A stretch of DNA of 64,000 nt from an uncultured Bacteroides sp. (GCA_949289295.1 CASENM010000004.1:1-64000), one strand, 5' to 3'; positions 35,219-44,646 are shown, numbered from the stretch's first letter. Notes: generated from the letters alone by a model not told the origin. Numbers and translations are program-made.

Positions 35219-36292
35219 ATGTTTGAAAAAGGAAACAGAGCCAATACGCTGCACGGCATCCTGCTGATTGCACTCTTCTCGTTCGCGGCCTTCTACATCG
35301 CCGAAATCCCGTTTGTGAAAAGCCTCTCGTTCAGTCCGCTGATTGTGGGCATCATTCTGGGTATGCTGTATGCCAACAGTCTGCGCAACAAGCTGCCCGA
35401 GACGTGGGTGCCAGGCATCAAGTTCTGCACGAAGCAGATTCTGCGTGCCGGCATCGTACTCTACGGATTCCGTCTGACACTGACCCAGGTGGCCGCCGTA
35501 GGGCTTCCGGCCGTAGTGATTGACACCATTATTGTAGCCGGCACCATCTTTCTGGGCATCTGGCTGGGCAAGCTGCTGAAAATGGACAAAGACACCTCAC
35601 TGATGACTTCCACCGGAAGCGCCATCTGCGGTGCCGCCGCCGTGCTGGGAGCGGAACCGGTAGTGAAATGCGAAGGACACAAGACCGCCATCGCCGTATC
35701 GACGGTCGTGATTTTCGGAACCATCTCCATGTTCCTCTATCCCATCATGTACCGGGCCGGACTGCTGGACTCACTGACCGACACCGGAGTGGCCATCTAT
35801 ACGGGAAGCACGCTCCATGAGGTGGCCCACGTGGCCGGAGCGGGCAACGCCATGGACCCGACCGATACGCTGGGCATCGCCGGAACGGCCACCATCACCA
35901 AGATGATCCGCGTGATGATGCTGGCCCCCGTGCTGGTCATCATGAGTCTGGCCCTTGCCGGACGGAAAAAGACGGATGCCGGCGGAAAGGCAGAAAAGAG
36001 CAAGATTACCATTCCCTGGTTCGCTTTCGGCTTCATCGGAATCATCTGCCTCAATTCCCTGCTGCAATACCTGCTGGGAGTGGACAGCGTGAAGGACATT
36101 CCGCTGAACGGCACCATCGAATACATCGACACGTTCATGCTGACCATGGCCATGACGGCTCTCGGCACGGACACCAGCATCGAGAAGTTCAAGCAGGCCG
36201 GAGCACGTCCGTTCCTCTTGGCCGGACTGCTCTACATCTGGCTGGTGGGCGGCGGCTATCTGCTGACAAAATACCTGGTTCCGATGATGTGA
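35219..36292 (+). CDS. YeiH-family (UPF0324) membrane protein, putative sulfate/sulfonate exporter
   Basis: 357 residues with about ten hydrophobic segments. Family marks are SFSPLIVGIILGMLYANS, GIVLYGFRLTLTQV and the central STGSAICGAAAVLGAEPVVK. The segment YTGSTLHEVAHVAGAGNAM near residue 200 is also highly typical. YeiH-type proteins are linked to sulfate, sulfite or taurine-related export in some bacteria; no substrate evidence exists here. The start at 35219 gives MFEKGNRANTLHGILLI; a nearby ATG at 35214 is out of frame. Confidence 0.9.
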   Translation: MFEKGNRANTLHGILLIALFSFAAFYIAEIPFVKSLSFSPLIVGIILGMLYANSLRNKLPETWVPGIKFCTKQILRAGIVLYGFRLTLTQVAAVGLPAVVIDTIIVAGTIFLGIWLGKLLKMDKDTSLMTSTGSAICGAAAVLGAEPVVKCEGHKTAIAVSTVVIFGTISMFLYPIMYRAGLLDSLTDTGVAIYTGSTLHEVAHVAGAGNAMDPTDTLGIAGTATITKMIRVMMLAPVLVIMSLALAGRKKTDAGGKAEKSKITIPWFAFGFIGIICLNSLLQYLLGVDSVKDIPLNGTIEYIDTFMLTMAMTALGTDTSIEKFKQAGARPFLLAGLLYIWLVGGGYLLTKYLVPMM

Positions 36293-36293
36293 T

Positions 36294-36324
36294 TTTTAAT
36301 TCTTAATTCTTCACTCTTCATTTT
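36294..36324. repeat. short copy of the A-rich heptad repeat
   Basis: TTCTTAATTCTTCACTCTTC follows the YeiH stop codon directly. It is the complement of the repeat at 27406-27640 and overlaps the region just before the next promoter. Confidence 0.7.
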
Positions 36325-36330
36325 AAAAGA

Positions 36331-36362
36331 TTTGGACAAAAAGCCAAATAAAGCTATATTTG
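36331..36362 (+). promoter_or_regulatory. promoter of the AraC-family gene
   Basis: TTTG at 36331-36334, 20 bp, then TATATTTG at 36355-36362: a full -33/-7 match. The start codon follows 33 bp later. Confidence 0.75.
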
Positions 36363-36395
36363 GGCTGAAAAACGAGAAAAGCCCAAACAAAACCG

Positions 36396-37256
36396 ATGAA
36401 GAAAATAAAAGAACTGACTACCGACTACCATACACGAAACATATTTGCCGGCATCGACATGACCGGGAGCTTCAAGGAACTCTTCCGCCAGGCAGCCATC
36501 ACCCCACACAGCATTTTCCTGCTGTGTGTGCGCGGCTCATGCAAGATTTCCATCCATCTCACACAATATGAAATGGATGCAGGCTCGCTCGCCATCATCT
36601 TTCCCGGAGTGTATTTCCAGATTCTCGGACAGACTCCGGAATGCCGCTTCATGTACATAGGCATCGCCCAACGCACCGTAGAAAGTTCGTATATGTTCTC
36701 GCAGACTATCGAATACACCCCTCACATACTCGACCGGCCGGTAATGAAACTCCTGCCTGAAATCAGCAAAATATTCATGGACGGTTTCATGGCAGTAATC
36801 AGGACGACACGCCTGAAGCAAGACCTGCTCAACGACATGCAAATCGGGATGCTCTATACCCAGCTGCTGATGACGGCCTACAATGCAAGTCCGCTGAATG
36901 CGCCGGGCAGGAACAACAATCCCTACAGCCGCAACCGGGAAATCGTGAAAGAACTGGTGCGCTACATCATACAATATTACAAGAAAGAGCGGAACGTGGC
37001 CTTCTATGCGGAAAAGATGCATCTCTCCCCACAACACCTGAGCACCACAGTGAAGAAAGTGACCGACAAGACCCTGACCGACCTCATCTCATCGTTCATC
37101 ATCCGTGACGCGCAGGCCAAACTCCGCTCCACAGAAATGACAATTCAGGAAATTGCCTATTCGCTCAACTTTTCCGACATCTCCTTCTTCGGGAAATACT
37201 TCAAACGATACACGGGCATGTCGCCCAAAAAATACCGTAACGCCGGGAATGTATAA
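36396..37256 (+). CDS. AraC-family transcriptional regulator
   Basis: 286 residues. The N-terminal 160 residues form a sensory domain of cupin-like look (MDAGSLAIIFPGVYFQI). The C-terminal 100 residues are the double helix-turn-helix of AraC/XylS proteins: NVAFYAEKMHLSPQHLSTTV and IQEIAYSLNFSDISFFGKYF, then FKRYTGMSPKKYR. The effector is unknown. Its stop codon abuts the stop of the convergent DUF308 gene; the divergent or neighbouring YeiH gene is a possible target. Confidence 0.92.
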   Translation: MKKIKELTTDYHTRNIFAGIDMTGSFKELFRQAAITPHSIFLLCVRGSCKISIHLTQYEMDAGSLAIIFPGVYFQILGQTPECRFMYIGIAQRTVESSYMFSQTIEYTPHILDRPVMKLLPEISKIFMDGFMAVIRTTRLKQDLLNDMQIGMLYTQLLMTAYNASPLNAPGRNNNPYSRNREIVKELVRYIIQYYKKERNVAFYAEKMHLSPQHLSTTVKKVTDKTLTDLISSFIIRDAQAKLRSTEMTIQEIAYSLNFSDISFFGKYFKRYTGMSPKKYRNAGNV

Positions 37257-37835
37257 TCATTCCTTTATCTCCTCTATCGGAGTGATATCCTGAATATCGG
37301 CTGAACCGTTTTTTTTCCGGCGGTAACGTATCAGCCGGAGGATGTCGGACAAGGCATATACGATAAAAGAGACACCCAGCACCATAAACGGCACCATGGC
37401 CGCCTCGAAGGGATTGAAAAGGACCACCAGTCCGGCGGCAAGGACCAATACGGGGAAAAGATACATACCCAAAGGCACACGCACATAGCTTCTGGCAGCC
37501 ACAAGTCCCGAAAGCTGGCTCAGTCCGCCCAACAGAAGAAGGACTCCCAACACGTACATCAGAATGGTGACGAAAAAGGCAGGCATCAGCACCAGCCAGA
37601 TACCGAGCAGCGTACTGCCCAAAGCCACCACCGGAAACATGGTCCTCACTCCGGCTTCCCTCCGCTTCCTGTAAGAAGCCAGATAAGAGAAAATACCGAC
37701 CAGGCCGGGAAGCAGGAAAAGCACTCCGACGGTGATCACCAGATAATTGATGGCCATGTCAGGCCATGCCAACAGCAAGATTCCGATTACCAGCGCACAA
37801 AGCGGACTGAACAAAGCATAGTTGATTGGTTTCAT
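37257..37835 (-). CDS. DUF308/HdeD-like membrane protein
   Basis: 192 residues with six hydrophobic segments, arranged as short helix pairs as in HdeD-type proteins. Segments such as GVLFLLPGLVGIFSYLASY and LGVLLLLGGLSQLSGLV fit the repeated GxxLLxxG pattern. The basic tail after LIRYRRKKNG is cytoplasmic. In E. coli HdeD is linked to acid resistance; the role here is unknown. The gene has its own promoter and ends directly against the AraC gene with no gap. Confidence 0.82.
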   Translation of the reverse strand: MKPINYALFSPLCALVIGILLLAWPDMAINYLVITVGVLFLLPGLVGIFSYLASYRKRREAGVRTMFPVVALGSTLLGIWLVLMPAFFVTILMYVLGVLLLLGGLSQLSGLVAARSYVRVPLGMYLFPVLVLAAGLVVLFNPFEAAMVPFMVLGVSFIVYALSDILRLIRYRRKKNGSADIQDITPIEEIKE

Positions 37836-37863
37836 AACTTCATGTTGTCTAATGATTCTTCAC

Positions 37864-37871
37864 CAAAGGTA
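37864..37871 (-). promoter_or_regulatory. -7 promoter element for the DUF308 gene
   Basis: TACCTTTG on the minus strand, 28 bp before the start codon. A CAAA (TTTG on minus) lies 22 bp further upstream. Confidence 0.55.
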
Positions 37872-37909
37872 ATGAAAAAACAAATACGGACGACAAATGG
37901 TTGGAACAA

Positions 37910-39979
37910 TCAGCCCGCATAACTGTGCATTCCGCCCAGCACGTAGTTCACGCCGAAATACGTCATCAGTACCGTCGTGAACGCCAGCACCATATACAGA
38001 TGGAAGAAAAGCGGCTTGCGGAACACGGACAGACTCTGCGTGTGGAAAGCCGCCCCGTACACCATCAGGGTAATCAAGGCCCAGACCTCTTTCGGGTCCC
38101 AGCTCCAATAGCTTCCCCACGACACGTTCGCCCAGACCGCGCCGGCAAAGATTCCCACCGCCAGGAAAAACACCGACGGATAAAGCATCAGCCGGCAGAA
38201 CAGCATCAGCCTTTCCACCCGCAGAGGCTGCTGCCTTACAAGGAACGCCAGAATGCCGCACAGACACATGAGGGCAAACAACGCGTAGGAAATCATGATC
38301 AAAGAGACATGGATGCTCAGCCACGGAGACAACAGCACGGGCATGAGGGGAGAAATCTGGGGATTCATCTCGCCCAGAAAGGCCACCAGCAAAACAAGAC
38401 CCGACAACAGGAATCCGGAAGGAAGGAGAAACGAGAACCTGCGCTGCCAGACACATGTACACAAGAGCAGGCATCCGGCCATGAAAAGCATGGTCTCATA
38501 GCCGTTTCCCAACGGAATCCGCCCCCCGATGTAGGCACGAAGCAGATAGCCGGTCCAATGAAAGGCACAGGAAAGGTACGCGGCCGCGGCCAGTCCCCCC
38601 CGTCCCCAGACACACGGACGGCCTTCCCACCGCCCGTTCTTTCTGAGATACACATAAAGGAGCAACAAAAATCCCAGCACTCCGAACGAAAGGTTGGCCA
38701 TGAACAGAATCTTCGTGAAGGGAACCGCATTGTAGAACAGTTCGGCACGTATCTTCGGTTCCGGCAAAGGAGTGACACTCCCGTCGCCAGGCAAAGGACG
38801 GATGAACGTTCCCCTGTTCAACATCAGAACCATCCCGACTTTCTCATCCAGCTCCAGGATGTCCTTCTCAAACCTCCCCAGTCTCCGCTCCTCTGCCGGA
38901 CGGGCCGCCTGTTTCTTTTTCCGGCACTCATGCAGAATCTGTTCCAGACGATAAGTCTTTCCCTCAAACAAATCGGTCAAGGCCGCATACGGAGTGTCCA
39001 GTCCCAGTTCCCGGCGCAGGCTTTCACTCTTCACGCGGAACATCGGCTCGTGCTGCCACTCATCGGGATACAGCATCCAGCCCGCGACCACCTGTTCCGG
39101 GGTAAGTCCGTTGTACGACACCTTGCCCGTCAGCTTCAGCACGAAGTCGCGGGCCAGCGTATTGAACGGCACCACACGGTCGTGATAGATGACCTGCCGG
39201 GCCTTCAGCTTTTCCGCATCCTGCCGGGCCAACACACTGACAGACCTTGCCTGAAGCGGAATCTGCAGGCCGAGCAGCAGAAGCAGCACCATGCCTTTCC
39301 CCAACAACGGATGACGAAGCAGACGGAAAAAAGTCTCCTTCCGGCTGAACAGAAGCCACACGGCCGAAAGGGCAAGCAACACATAACCGGTGTACGTCAA
39401 CGGGATTCCCCACGGATCGTGATTGACACTCAGCCAGCTTCCGGAAAAGTCCTCATCAAAAGATGACTGATAGAAGCGGTATCCCTCCACAGAGAGAATC
39501 CGGTTCATCGAGATGACACCGCTGTGAAAAAGACGCCCCGACTTGCAGGTCACATAACTGAGATAATCGGACGGGGCTTCCGTTCCCGGATAATACCTGA
39601 TCCTGAAACTGTCCAGACGGATACTGAAAGGCAGACCGGTCTCCCCTCCGCCGGAAGCCTGTGTGAAAGAAGACACCTCTTTCCCTTCCGTCAGATGCAC
39701 ATATCCTTTCTCACCCGTCAGAAAGGTAAGAAAGGCCCCTCCCAATATGATCAGGAGGGAGCCGTGCAACAACAAAACGGGGAAACGCCTCCACAGCCTG
39801 AACCTGACCAGGGCCATTACGGCCGCGACAGACAACGCTCCCCACAAGCAACAAAACCAATAGGTATGATATACATGTCCGTTTGTGAAAGAAGTACCGA
39901 AGGCATGCTCCAGAAAAGTCGCTCCGGCCAATACTGCGGCCAGCAAGACATAAAGTACGACTACTGTCTTTTTCAGCAT
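37910..39979 (-). CDS. fused ResB/CcsB-CcsA cytochrome c synthase (system II)
   Basis: 689 residues. The N-terminal third is ResB/CcsB-like, with transmembrane helices near 5-25, 40-60, 68-88 and about 195, and a large periplasmic segment. The C-terminal half is CcsA: a histidine-bearing loop (HWTGYLLRAYIGGRIPLGNG) and the haem-handling motif WGSYWSWDPKEVW near residue 620. CcsBA exports haem and attaches it to CxxCH motifs outside the inner membrane. It lies last in a run that encodes two CxxCH lipoproteins, its likely clients. Confidence 0.93.
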   Translation of the reverse strand: MLKKTVVVLYVLLAAVLAGATFLEHAFGTSFTNGHVYHTYWFCCLWGALSVAAVMALVRFRLWRRFPVLLLHGSLLIILGGAFLTFLTGEKGYVHLTEGKEVSSFTQASGGGETGLPFSIRLDSFRIRYYPGTEAPSDYLSYVTCKSGRLFHSGVISMNRILSVEGYRFYQSSFDEDFSGSWLSVNHDPWGIPLTYTGYVLLALSAVWLLFSRKETFFRLLRHPLLGKGMVLLLLLGLQIPLQARSVSVLARQDAEKLKARQVIYHDRVVPFNTLARDFVLKLTGKVSYNGLTPEQVVAGWMLYPDEWQHEPMFRVKSESLRRELGLDTPYAALTDLFEGKTYRLEQILHECRKKKQAARPAEERRLGRFEKDILELDEKVGMVLMLNRGTFIRPLPGDGSVTPLPEPKIRAELFYNAVPFTKILFMANLSFGVLGFLLLLYVYLRKNGRWEGRPCVWGRGGLAAAAYLSCAFHWTGYLLRAYIGGRIPLGNGYETMLFMAGCLLLCTCVWQRRFSFLLPSGFLLSGLVLLVAFLGEMNPQISPLMPVLLSPWLSIHVSLIMISYALFALMCLCGILAFLVRQQPLRVERLMLFCRLMLYPSVFFLAVGIFAGAVWANVSWGSYWSWDPKEVWALITLMVYGAAFHTQSLSVFRKPLFFHLYMVLAFTTVLMTYFGVNYVLGGMHSYAG

Positions 39980-40007
39980 AACAAGTCTCTATTCGTCAGC
40001 AGAAAAG

Positions 40008-41165
40008 TCAGAAATCCGGATATTCCGTATTTCTCACCGCCTTGGTTCCCATGCACTCCATCTCTATCAGCCAGCCCGGACGGCATACCGGCGCCAGCAA
40101 TATGACTTTCGGAATGTCCGGAAAGCGGGCATCGAACATCTCCTTGACCACATGATAATCGGACACGTCACGCAGATACACCAGCATCTGGCCTACATCC
40201 TCGAATCCCATCTCCGCCTCATCCAGCAAGGCTCCGACATTCTCCCACATCCGTTCCGTCTGCCGGCGGATGTCGCCCGGAAAGACCACCTCACCCTTGT
40301 TGTTGATGCTGGCCGTGCCCGAGATGAACACCTGGCGGCGGTCGCCGTAGTCCACGCAGGTGCCACGCTCAAAACTTACTCCATATTCATACGTAGGATT
40401 CAGATGCGTAGGCGCGTAAAGGAAACGTATCTGTTCCTTTTTCAGTCCCAGCACCGCATACGTGTCCATCTGCACCAGCACTTTCGGGTCGGCATTTCTG
40501 CCGCCGATTCCGGTACTGGCTATATAATGTGTGTGCTCCGTCAGATTCTGCGTCACGAACACCTCGTTCCGGGCCTTCACCACTCCGGCATAGTTCACAT
40601 CCACGTTCTGCACGAAAAACCATGTCCGGATGCAGTTCTCCGACAGATGTCCGCCCCGCCCTATCAGCTGCATGACATAGTCGTTCAGCAACAGACGGGT
40701 CTGGTATTCCGAATTGGCCGCACGATTGGAGGCGGAACCGCCCCACAAGTGAGTATAGGCACCATGGACAGCCTCGAACAGACCGTTATCAAGGATACGG
40801 GTCTGCATGTCCGACTGCAGACAGACCCAGAGCGCGATCTTCGTACCGTCCAGAGGCGCCTGCTCGATGACCGAACAGGCACAAGTGGAACTCTCCGGAA
40901 CCTGAGCGGACAGATAGTCCGCCTGATTGGCCGCATCGCTCAGAAAATAACGCTTGAACACGGCCACGGCACCCTTCAACTCTTTTTCCAGCATGCCGTA
41001 ATAAGTGTTCAGCACAGCGTCTACCTGTTCCCGGAAAGTCAGTCCGGGCTGTGTGACATGAATCATCACGTGGTATTCCGACACTCCGCCCTCCACTTCA
41101 AACCGTGAAATCTCTACTTTTGTATTTTTGAATTGCTTGTCGTTCTGTTGTTGTTTGTCGCTCAT
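40008..41165 (-). CDS. RidA-superfamily protein of FkbO/XanB2 (chorismatase-like) type
   Basis: 385 residues from the ATG at 41165 (MSDKQQQNDKQ); six more in-frame codons upstream are possible. The C-terminal 140 residues follow the YjgF/RidA pattern (RRQVFISGTASINNKGEVV, FPGDIRRQTERMWENV, VGQMLVYLRD). A preceding CIRTWFFVQNVDVNYAGVV segment resembles the LRTWNY region of chorismate hydrolases. Those enzymes release hydroxybenzoates or dihydroxy-dienes from chorismate. No signal peptide is seen, so it is the one cytosolic member of this envelope operon. Enzyme activity is not proven by sequence. Confidence 0.65.
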   Translation of the reverse strand: MSDKQQQNDKQFKNTKVEISRFEVEGGVSEYHVMIHVTQPGLTFREQVDAVLNTYYGMLEKELKGAVAVFKRYFLSDAANQADYLSAQVPESSTCACSVIEQAPLDGTKIALWVCLQSDMQTRILDNGLFEAVHGAYTHLWGGSASNRAANSEYQTRLLLNDYVMQLIGRGGHLSENCIRTWFFVQNVDVNYAGVVKARNEVFVTQNLTEHTHYIASTGIGGRNADPKVLVQMDTYAVLGLKKEQIRFLYAPTHLNPTYEYGVSFERGTCVDYGDRRQVFISGTASINNKGEVVFPGDIRRQTERMWENVGALLDEAEMGFEDVGQMLVYLRDVSDYHVVKEMFDARFPDIPKVILLAPVCRPGWLIEMECMGTKAVRNTEYPDF

Positions 41166-41183
41166 AATTCCATCAATTTTCAA

Positions 41184-41906
41184 TCAAGGCTGTGCGCCTC
41201 CGTTTATCCAATCATCAATCAAACTCAATAAGACAGGTTCTGCAGACAGAATATCCTGATGGTCGTGGCGGATATGTCCGTTTTCATGCAACACCTGATA
41301 CAGCAGACTGTTTTCCGCATCTCCCGGCTTCACCCTCATCACATCCGGACGGGAAGAAGAGGGAACATTGACCAGCTCTCCGTAACTCCGGCCTTCCGTG
41401 AGATACAATCCGCCGGCAGCCGACGTGCTTCCGCCGTGACAACTCGCGCATCTGGAATCGAATACGCTGTACTGCACAGCCCGGAACATGGAAACATCCA
41501 GTGTACCTACATCCATCCGGATGGTATCTTCCGCCGTTTCCGAGCAATCCACCTTATCGAAAGTGACCACTCTCTCCCGGATGCGGTTGATGACACAGAG
41601 TTCCACCTCGGCCACTTCGTCGGTCACTCCCGACATCACCACCTGAAACGTGCCGTTCCCGTCCGACGAAGAAGGCATCACGTTCGCGGAAGTAAGCGCA
41701 TACTCGCTTTCCGGATCAAAGCCTGCCACCGCCACCGTATAACCGGAAGGCCAGGTCTCTATTCCTGTTATCCGGCCCGTGAACTTCACGGTGCGCCCTC
41801 CTTCTCCGGAAGAAATGACCGTATCGTAAATCCGGCCCTCATCACACGATGACAAGAGACAGAGACCCAGAAGAGAAAGCGCAAACAGAAATCTTTTCTT
41901 TTTCAT
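41184..41906 (-). CDS. c-type cytochrome domain lipoprotein
   Basis: 240 residues from the ATG at 41906. The lipobox is LSSC with Cys21. Residues 35-140 look beta-rich (GRITGIETWPSGYTVAVAGF). A single haem-binding motif CASCH is at 153-157. The tail RVKPGDAENSLLYQVLHENG and DDWINGGAQP match planctomycete-type cytochrome domains, but the usual distal Met-Pro is replaced by a histidine-rich stretch (His207, 211, 214, 216). Bis-His ligation is therefore plausible. It lies 18 bp before the RidA-like gene and 22 bp after the porin. Confidence 0.82.
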   Translation of the reverse strand: MKKKRFLFALSLLGLCLLSSCDEGRIYDTVISSGEGGRTVKFTGRITGIETWPSGYTVAVAGFDPESEYALTSANVMPSSSDGNGTFQVVMSGVTDEVAEVELCVINRIRERVVTFDKVDCSETAEDTIRMDVGTLDVSMFRAVQYSVFDSRCASCHGGSTSAAGGLYLTEGRSYGELVNVPSSSRPDVMRVKPGDAENSLLYQVLHENGHIRHDHQDILSAEPVLLSLIDDWINGGAQP

Positions 41907-41928
41907 AGACTGATTCTCCTGCAACATG

Positions 41929-43143
41929 TTAGAAAGTGTACTGAAGCATGACGGTCGCGTTGTGGGTGGCGATGCCCAGATCGTCATTGTCACGGTCGAG
42001 CTGGGTTTCATGTCCCCAACGGCCCACAAACTGATACATGGCCTGAAGCTTCAGGTTGCAGCCCTTGAAGAAATAATTGACTCCCACGGCCGGCATATTC
42101 ATGAAGCCGTCGGTATCCATGCCGTTGCGGTTGAAGAAATCATAACGGGCCGTAGCCTGGAGACGGGGAGCCACAAAGTAACCGCCTTGGATATAACCGC
42201 CCAGATAATGATAGCTCTTGTCTATCTTCTGCCGCTCCGTAAAGCCGACATTCATATAATAGATTTCCGCACCGAGATAAAGCTTGCGCCTCAACATCGC
42301 GAACTCAAGTCCGGCACGAAAATCGTTCGTGCTCTCGTTCTCGCTTTCCACGTTCAAGGATGTGGAGACACCGAACATCAGCTTGTCCTCATTCAGGCGG
42401 TTGGGATTGCCCTGAGTGGAGGGCATCACTCCTTTCGGCATATAGGTGAAACGTCCGGCATACAACAACGACGGGATATGCCAGTCATCGCTGATGGTCT
42501 TTCCGGCGGTATTGACCGAGATTCCCGTACCGTTGAACAGCCCCACCTCATAGCCGAACTTGTCCGCCACCAGTCCATGCACTTCCACACCCAGGTCAAA
42601 GCCTGTACCGATATTGGGAGTCACCGCATTCAGAGAATAAGGCAGTATCACCGGAGCCGTCAGCGACAAAGGCAGAGACGGCATCAGGGTCTCTCCCAAA
42701 GTGGTCAGATACGCATGGGAGAAAGGAGTCTTGAACTTTCCGACACGGAGGGAGAACTGTTTCTTGAATTCCACATCGAACCATGCCTGCTGAAGGATAG
42801 CGGCACCCGTAGCGGCGGCATTGATGGACAAGTTGAAAGAAACCTTTCCGAAAGCCTTTCCCGTGAACCCCAACACGGCATAAGGAATGGAGAAGCCCGA
42901 ATTGGCCACATTGTCCTGATTATAGGCCTTGTCAAGCCCTTCATCGTCATACCAGTTGAAATTGGCACTTGTCTGCACAAGCAGATAAGGTTTGAACACA
43001 AAATCACCTCTCTTTGAAGAGATGGTAAAGCCCTCCCTTCCGGCCAGCGAGACAATTCCGTTCTCAGAATCCTCTTCATGCTGCGCCATACCGGCCAGAG
43101 GCAGCATTGCCGCCAAAGAGGCGGCTATTATTATTTTCTTCAT
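41929..43143 (-). CDS. outer-membrane porin (OprO/OprP-like beta-barrel)
   Basis: 404 residues from the ATG at 43143, giving the signal peptide MKKIIIAASLAAMLPLAGMA after a short MI. A barrel of alternating strands follows (FKPYLLVQTSANFNWYDDEG, FSLRVGKFKTPF, LYLGAEIYYMNVGF) and ends in ATVMLQYTF with the C-terminal aromatic. The segment RVGKFKTPFS is typical of phosphate-selective-porin-like proteins. The solute is unknown. It lies between the two cytochrome-type lipoprotein genes. Confidence 0.85.
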   Translation of the reverse strand: MKKIIIAASLAAMLPLAGMAQHEEDSENGIVSLAGREGFTISSKRGDFVFKPYLLVQTSANFNWYDDEGLDKAYNQDNVANSGFSIPYAVLGFTGKAFGKVSFNLSINAAATGAAILQQAWFDVEFKKQFSLRVGKFKTPFSHAYLTTLGETLMPSLPLSLTAPVILPYSLNAVTPNIGTGFDLGVEVHGLVADKFGYEVGLFNGTGISVNTAGKTISDDWHIPSLLYAGRFTYMPKGVMPSTQGNPNRLNEDKLMFGVSTSLNVESENESTNDFRAGLEFAMLRRKLYLGAEIYYMNVGFTERQKIDKSYHYLGGYIQGGYFVAPRLQATARYDFFNRNGMDTDGFMNMPAVGVNYFFKGCNLKLQAMYQFVGRWGHETQLDRDNDDLGIATHNATVMLQYTF

Positions 43144-43166
43144 AATCATTTTGTTTGAAAGTCCGA

Positions 43167-44597
43167 TTAAAGTGAATTCAGGAATGCGACCATGGCATCG
43201 CGGTCTTCCTTACTCATATTCTTGAACAGGTTCTTCGAAGCCTCAGCCTCACCGCCATGCCACATAATCGCCTCGATGAAGTTACGCGCACGCCCGTCGT
43301 GCAGGAAATAAGTATGTCCGTTCACCACCTCCTGCAGGCCGATTCCCCACAAAGGTGTGGTCCTCCATTCGTTTCCCCGGGCAAGACCGCTCACATAATT
43401 GTCGTTCAGACCGACACCCATGATTTCCGATCCCATATCATGCAGAAGGAAGTCGGAATAAGGATGAATGGTCTGGTTTCCCAACCACGGCAGTTCCGTT
43501 CCGTTCAGCAAGGTAGCTCCACGGGGACGGGTGTGCAAGGTTGTCACATGACAAAGATGGCATTTGGCCTCATAGAACATCTGTTCGCCTCTCTTCACCT
43601 GAGGGTCATTGACATTCCGGCGGGCCGGAACGCCAAGGCAGTGCATATACAGGTCCACATCTTCCATGTCCTCCGTCGACACATCCAGCTGGTCATACGA
43701 AAGTCCCATCATGCTTCCCTGGTCCATCTGAAGCTGCCCCTCGCATATTTCCTCCGGATAGCGGCTGTTTGTCACCCCCATATCGCTCGAAAAGCCCAGC
43801 TCCACCGTCAGATCGGCATGTTGGGCCTTGTTTCCCGACAATCCCAGGCGCAGGGCACCCCGTTCGTTGATGTAATTGCAACGTCCGCTGATGCCATATT
43901 CCGGATAATTGCTCTTGGCCGCAAGCGCTTCTATCTCTTTCTGGTCGAGTGCCATCATCTGCCCCATACCGACATGACGCAAGGGAATGCGGACCGTACA
44001 GAACAAATCTTCCGGACGGATGCTGTCAGCATACCATTCCGTAATCGTATAGGTCGGTTTGCAAAGCTCATACTCCTCGCCGTCCGGAAAGCTGAATGTC
44101 TGGTAATCATATTTTACCGACAGTTTCCCTTCGGCTTCCACTCCATAGATGGCCTGATCATGAAGCACACGGCCGTAGTTCTGGAAAAACGCCCCGTTCC
44201 TCCGGGTGATATAGACCAGCATGGACGAAAATCCATAACTGCCCGAACCTCCCTCACTCCACAAAGTGGGTTTGGTACGGCCCGCATTACGGTGGCAGCT
44301 TCCGCAGGAATATCCCGCATACACCGGCCCCAAACCTCCATCCTGATTGCTGCTGGTACGCACATCGTCGTAAAGCCCGTCGCCATCGTTGAAACGGGTG
44401 CTATAAATGCCTGAAACCCATGACGCCTCAAAATCGTACGCCTTTGAGGAGGTCATGAAGTTGGTGGCCGTCCCGGCCGAAAGCGCGAAGCCTTCCGGAA
44501 TCTCCACATATTGCTGGTCGATCCCTTCATCCGTACAGGATGAGAAAGCCAGAGAAAGCAAACAGAAAGAATATATATATTTTCTTAGACACTTCAT
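43167..44597 (-). CDS. di-haem oxidoreductase/peroxidase-like lipoprotein (DUF1111)
   Basis: 476 residues from the ATG at 44597; ATGs two and ten codons upstream also exist. The lipobox is FSSC with Cys21. Two haem motifs are visible: CGSCH at 98-102 and CHLCH at 346-350. The segments ASWVSGIYSTRFNDGDGL and LPWLGNQTIHPYSDFLLHDM fit DUF1111 (thiol-oxidoreductase-like di-haem proteins). In Gammaproteobacteria DUF1111 genes often neighbour imelysin genes in iron-regulated loci; the same neighbour is found here. The true substrate is unknown. Confidence 0.9.
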   Translation of the reverse strand: MKCLRKYIYSFCLLSLAFSSCTDEGIDQQYVEIPEGFALSAGTATNFMTSSKAYDFEASWVSGIYSTRFNDGDGLYDDVRTSSNQDGGLGPVYAGYSCGSCHRNAGRTKPTLWSEGGSGSYGFSSMLVYITRRNGAFFQNYGRVLHDQAIYGVEAEGKLSVKYDYQTFSFPDGEEYELCKPTYTITEWYADSIRPEDLFCTVRIPLRHVGMGQMMALDQKEIEALAAKSNYPEYGISGRCNYINERGALRLGLSGNKAQHADLTVELGFSSDMGVTNSRYPEEICEGQLQMDQGSMMGLSYDQLDVSTEDMEDVDLYMHCLGVPARRNVNDPQVKRGEQMFYEAKCHLCHVTTLHTRPRGATLLNGTELPWLGNQTIHPYSDFLLHDMGSEIMGVGLNDNYVSGLARGNEWRTTPLWGIGLQEVVNGHTYFLHDGRARNFIEAIMWHGGEAEASKNLFKNMSKEDRDAMVAFLNSL

Positions 44598-44646
44598 TAT
44601 CATATCAGACCTACGTTTATTCATCACGTTATTAAGAATACGTCAA

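Noticed and set aside
37901..39466. 521-codon plus-strand frame opposite the CcsBA gene
   Set aside because: Long, but its protein is rich in Gln, His and Arg with no domain; the minus strand encodes the recognisable CcsBA motifs over the same bases.
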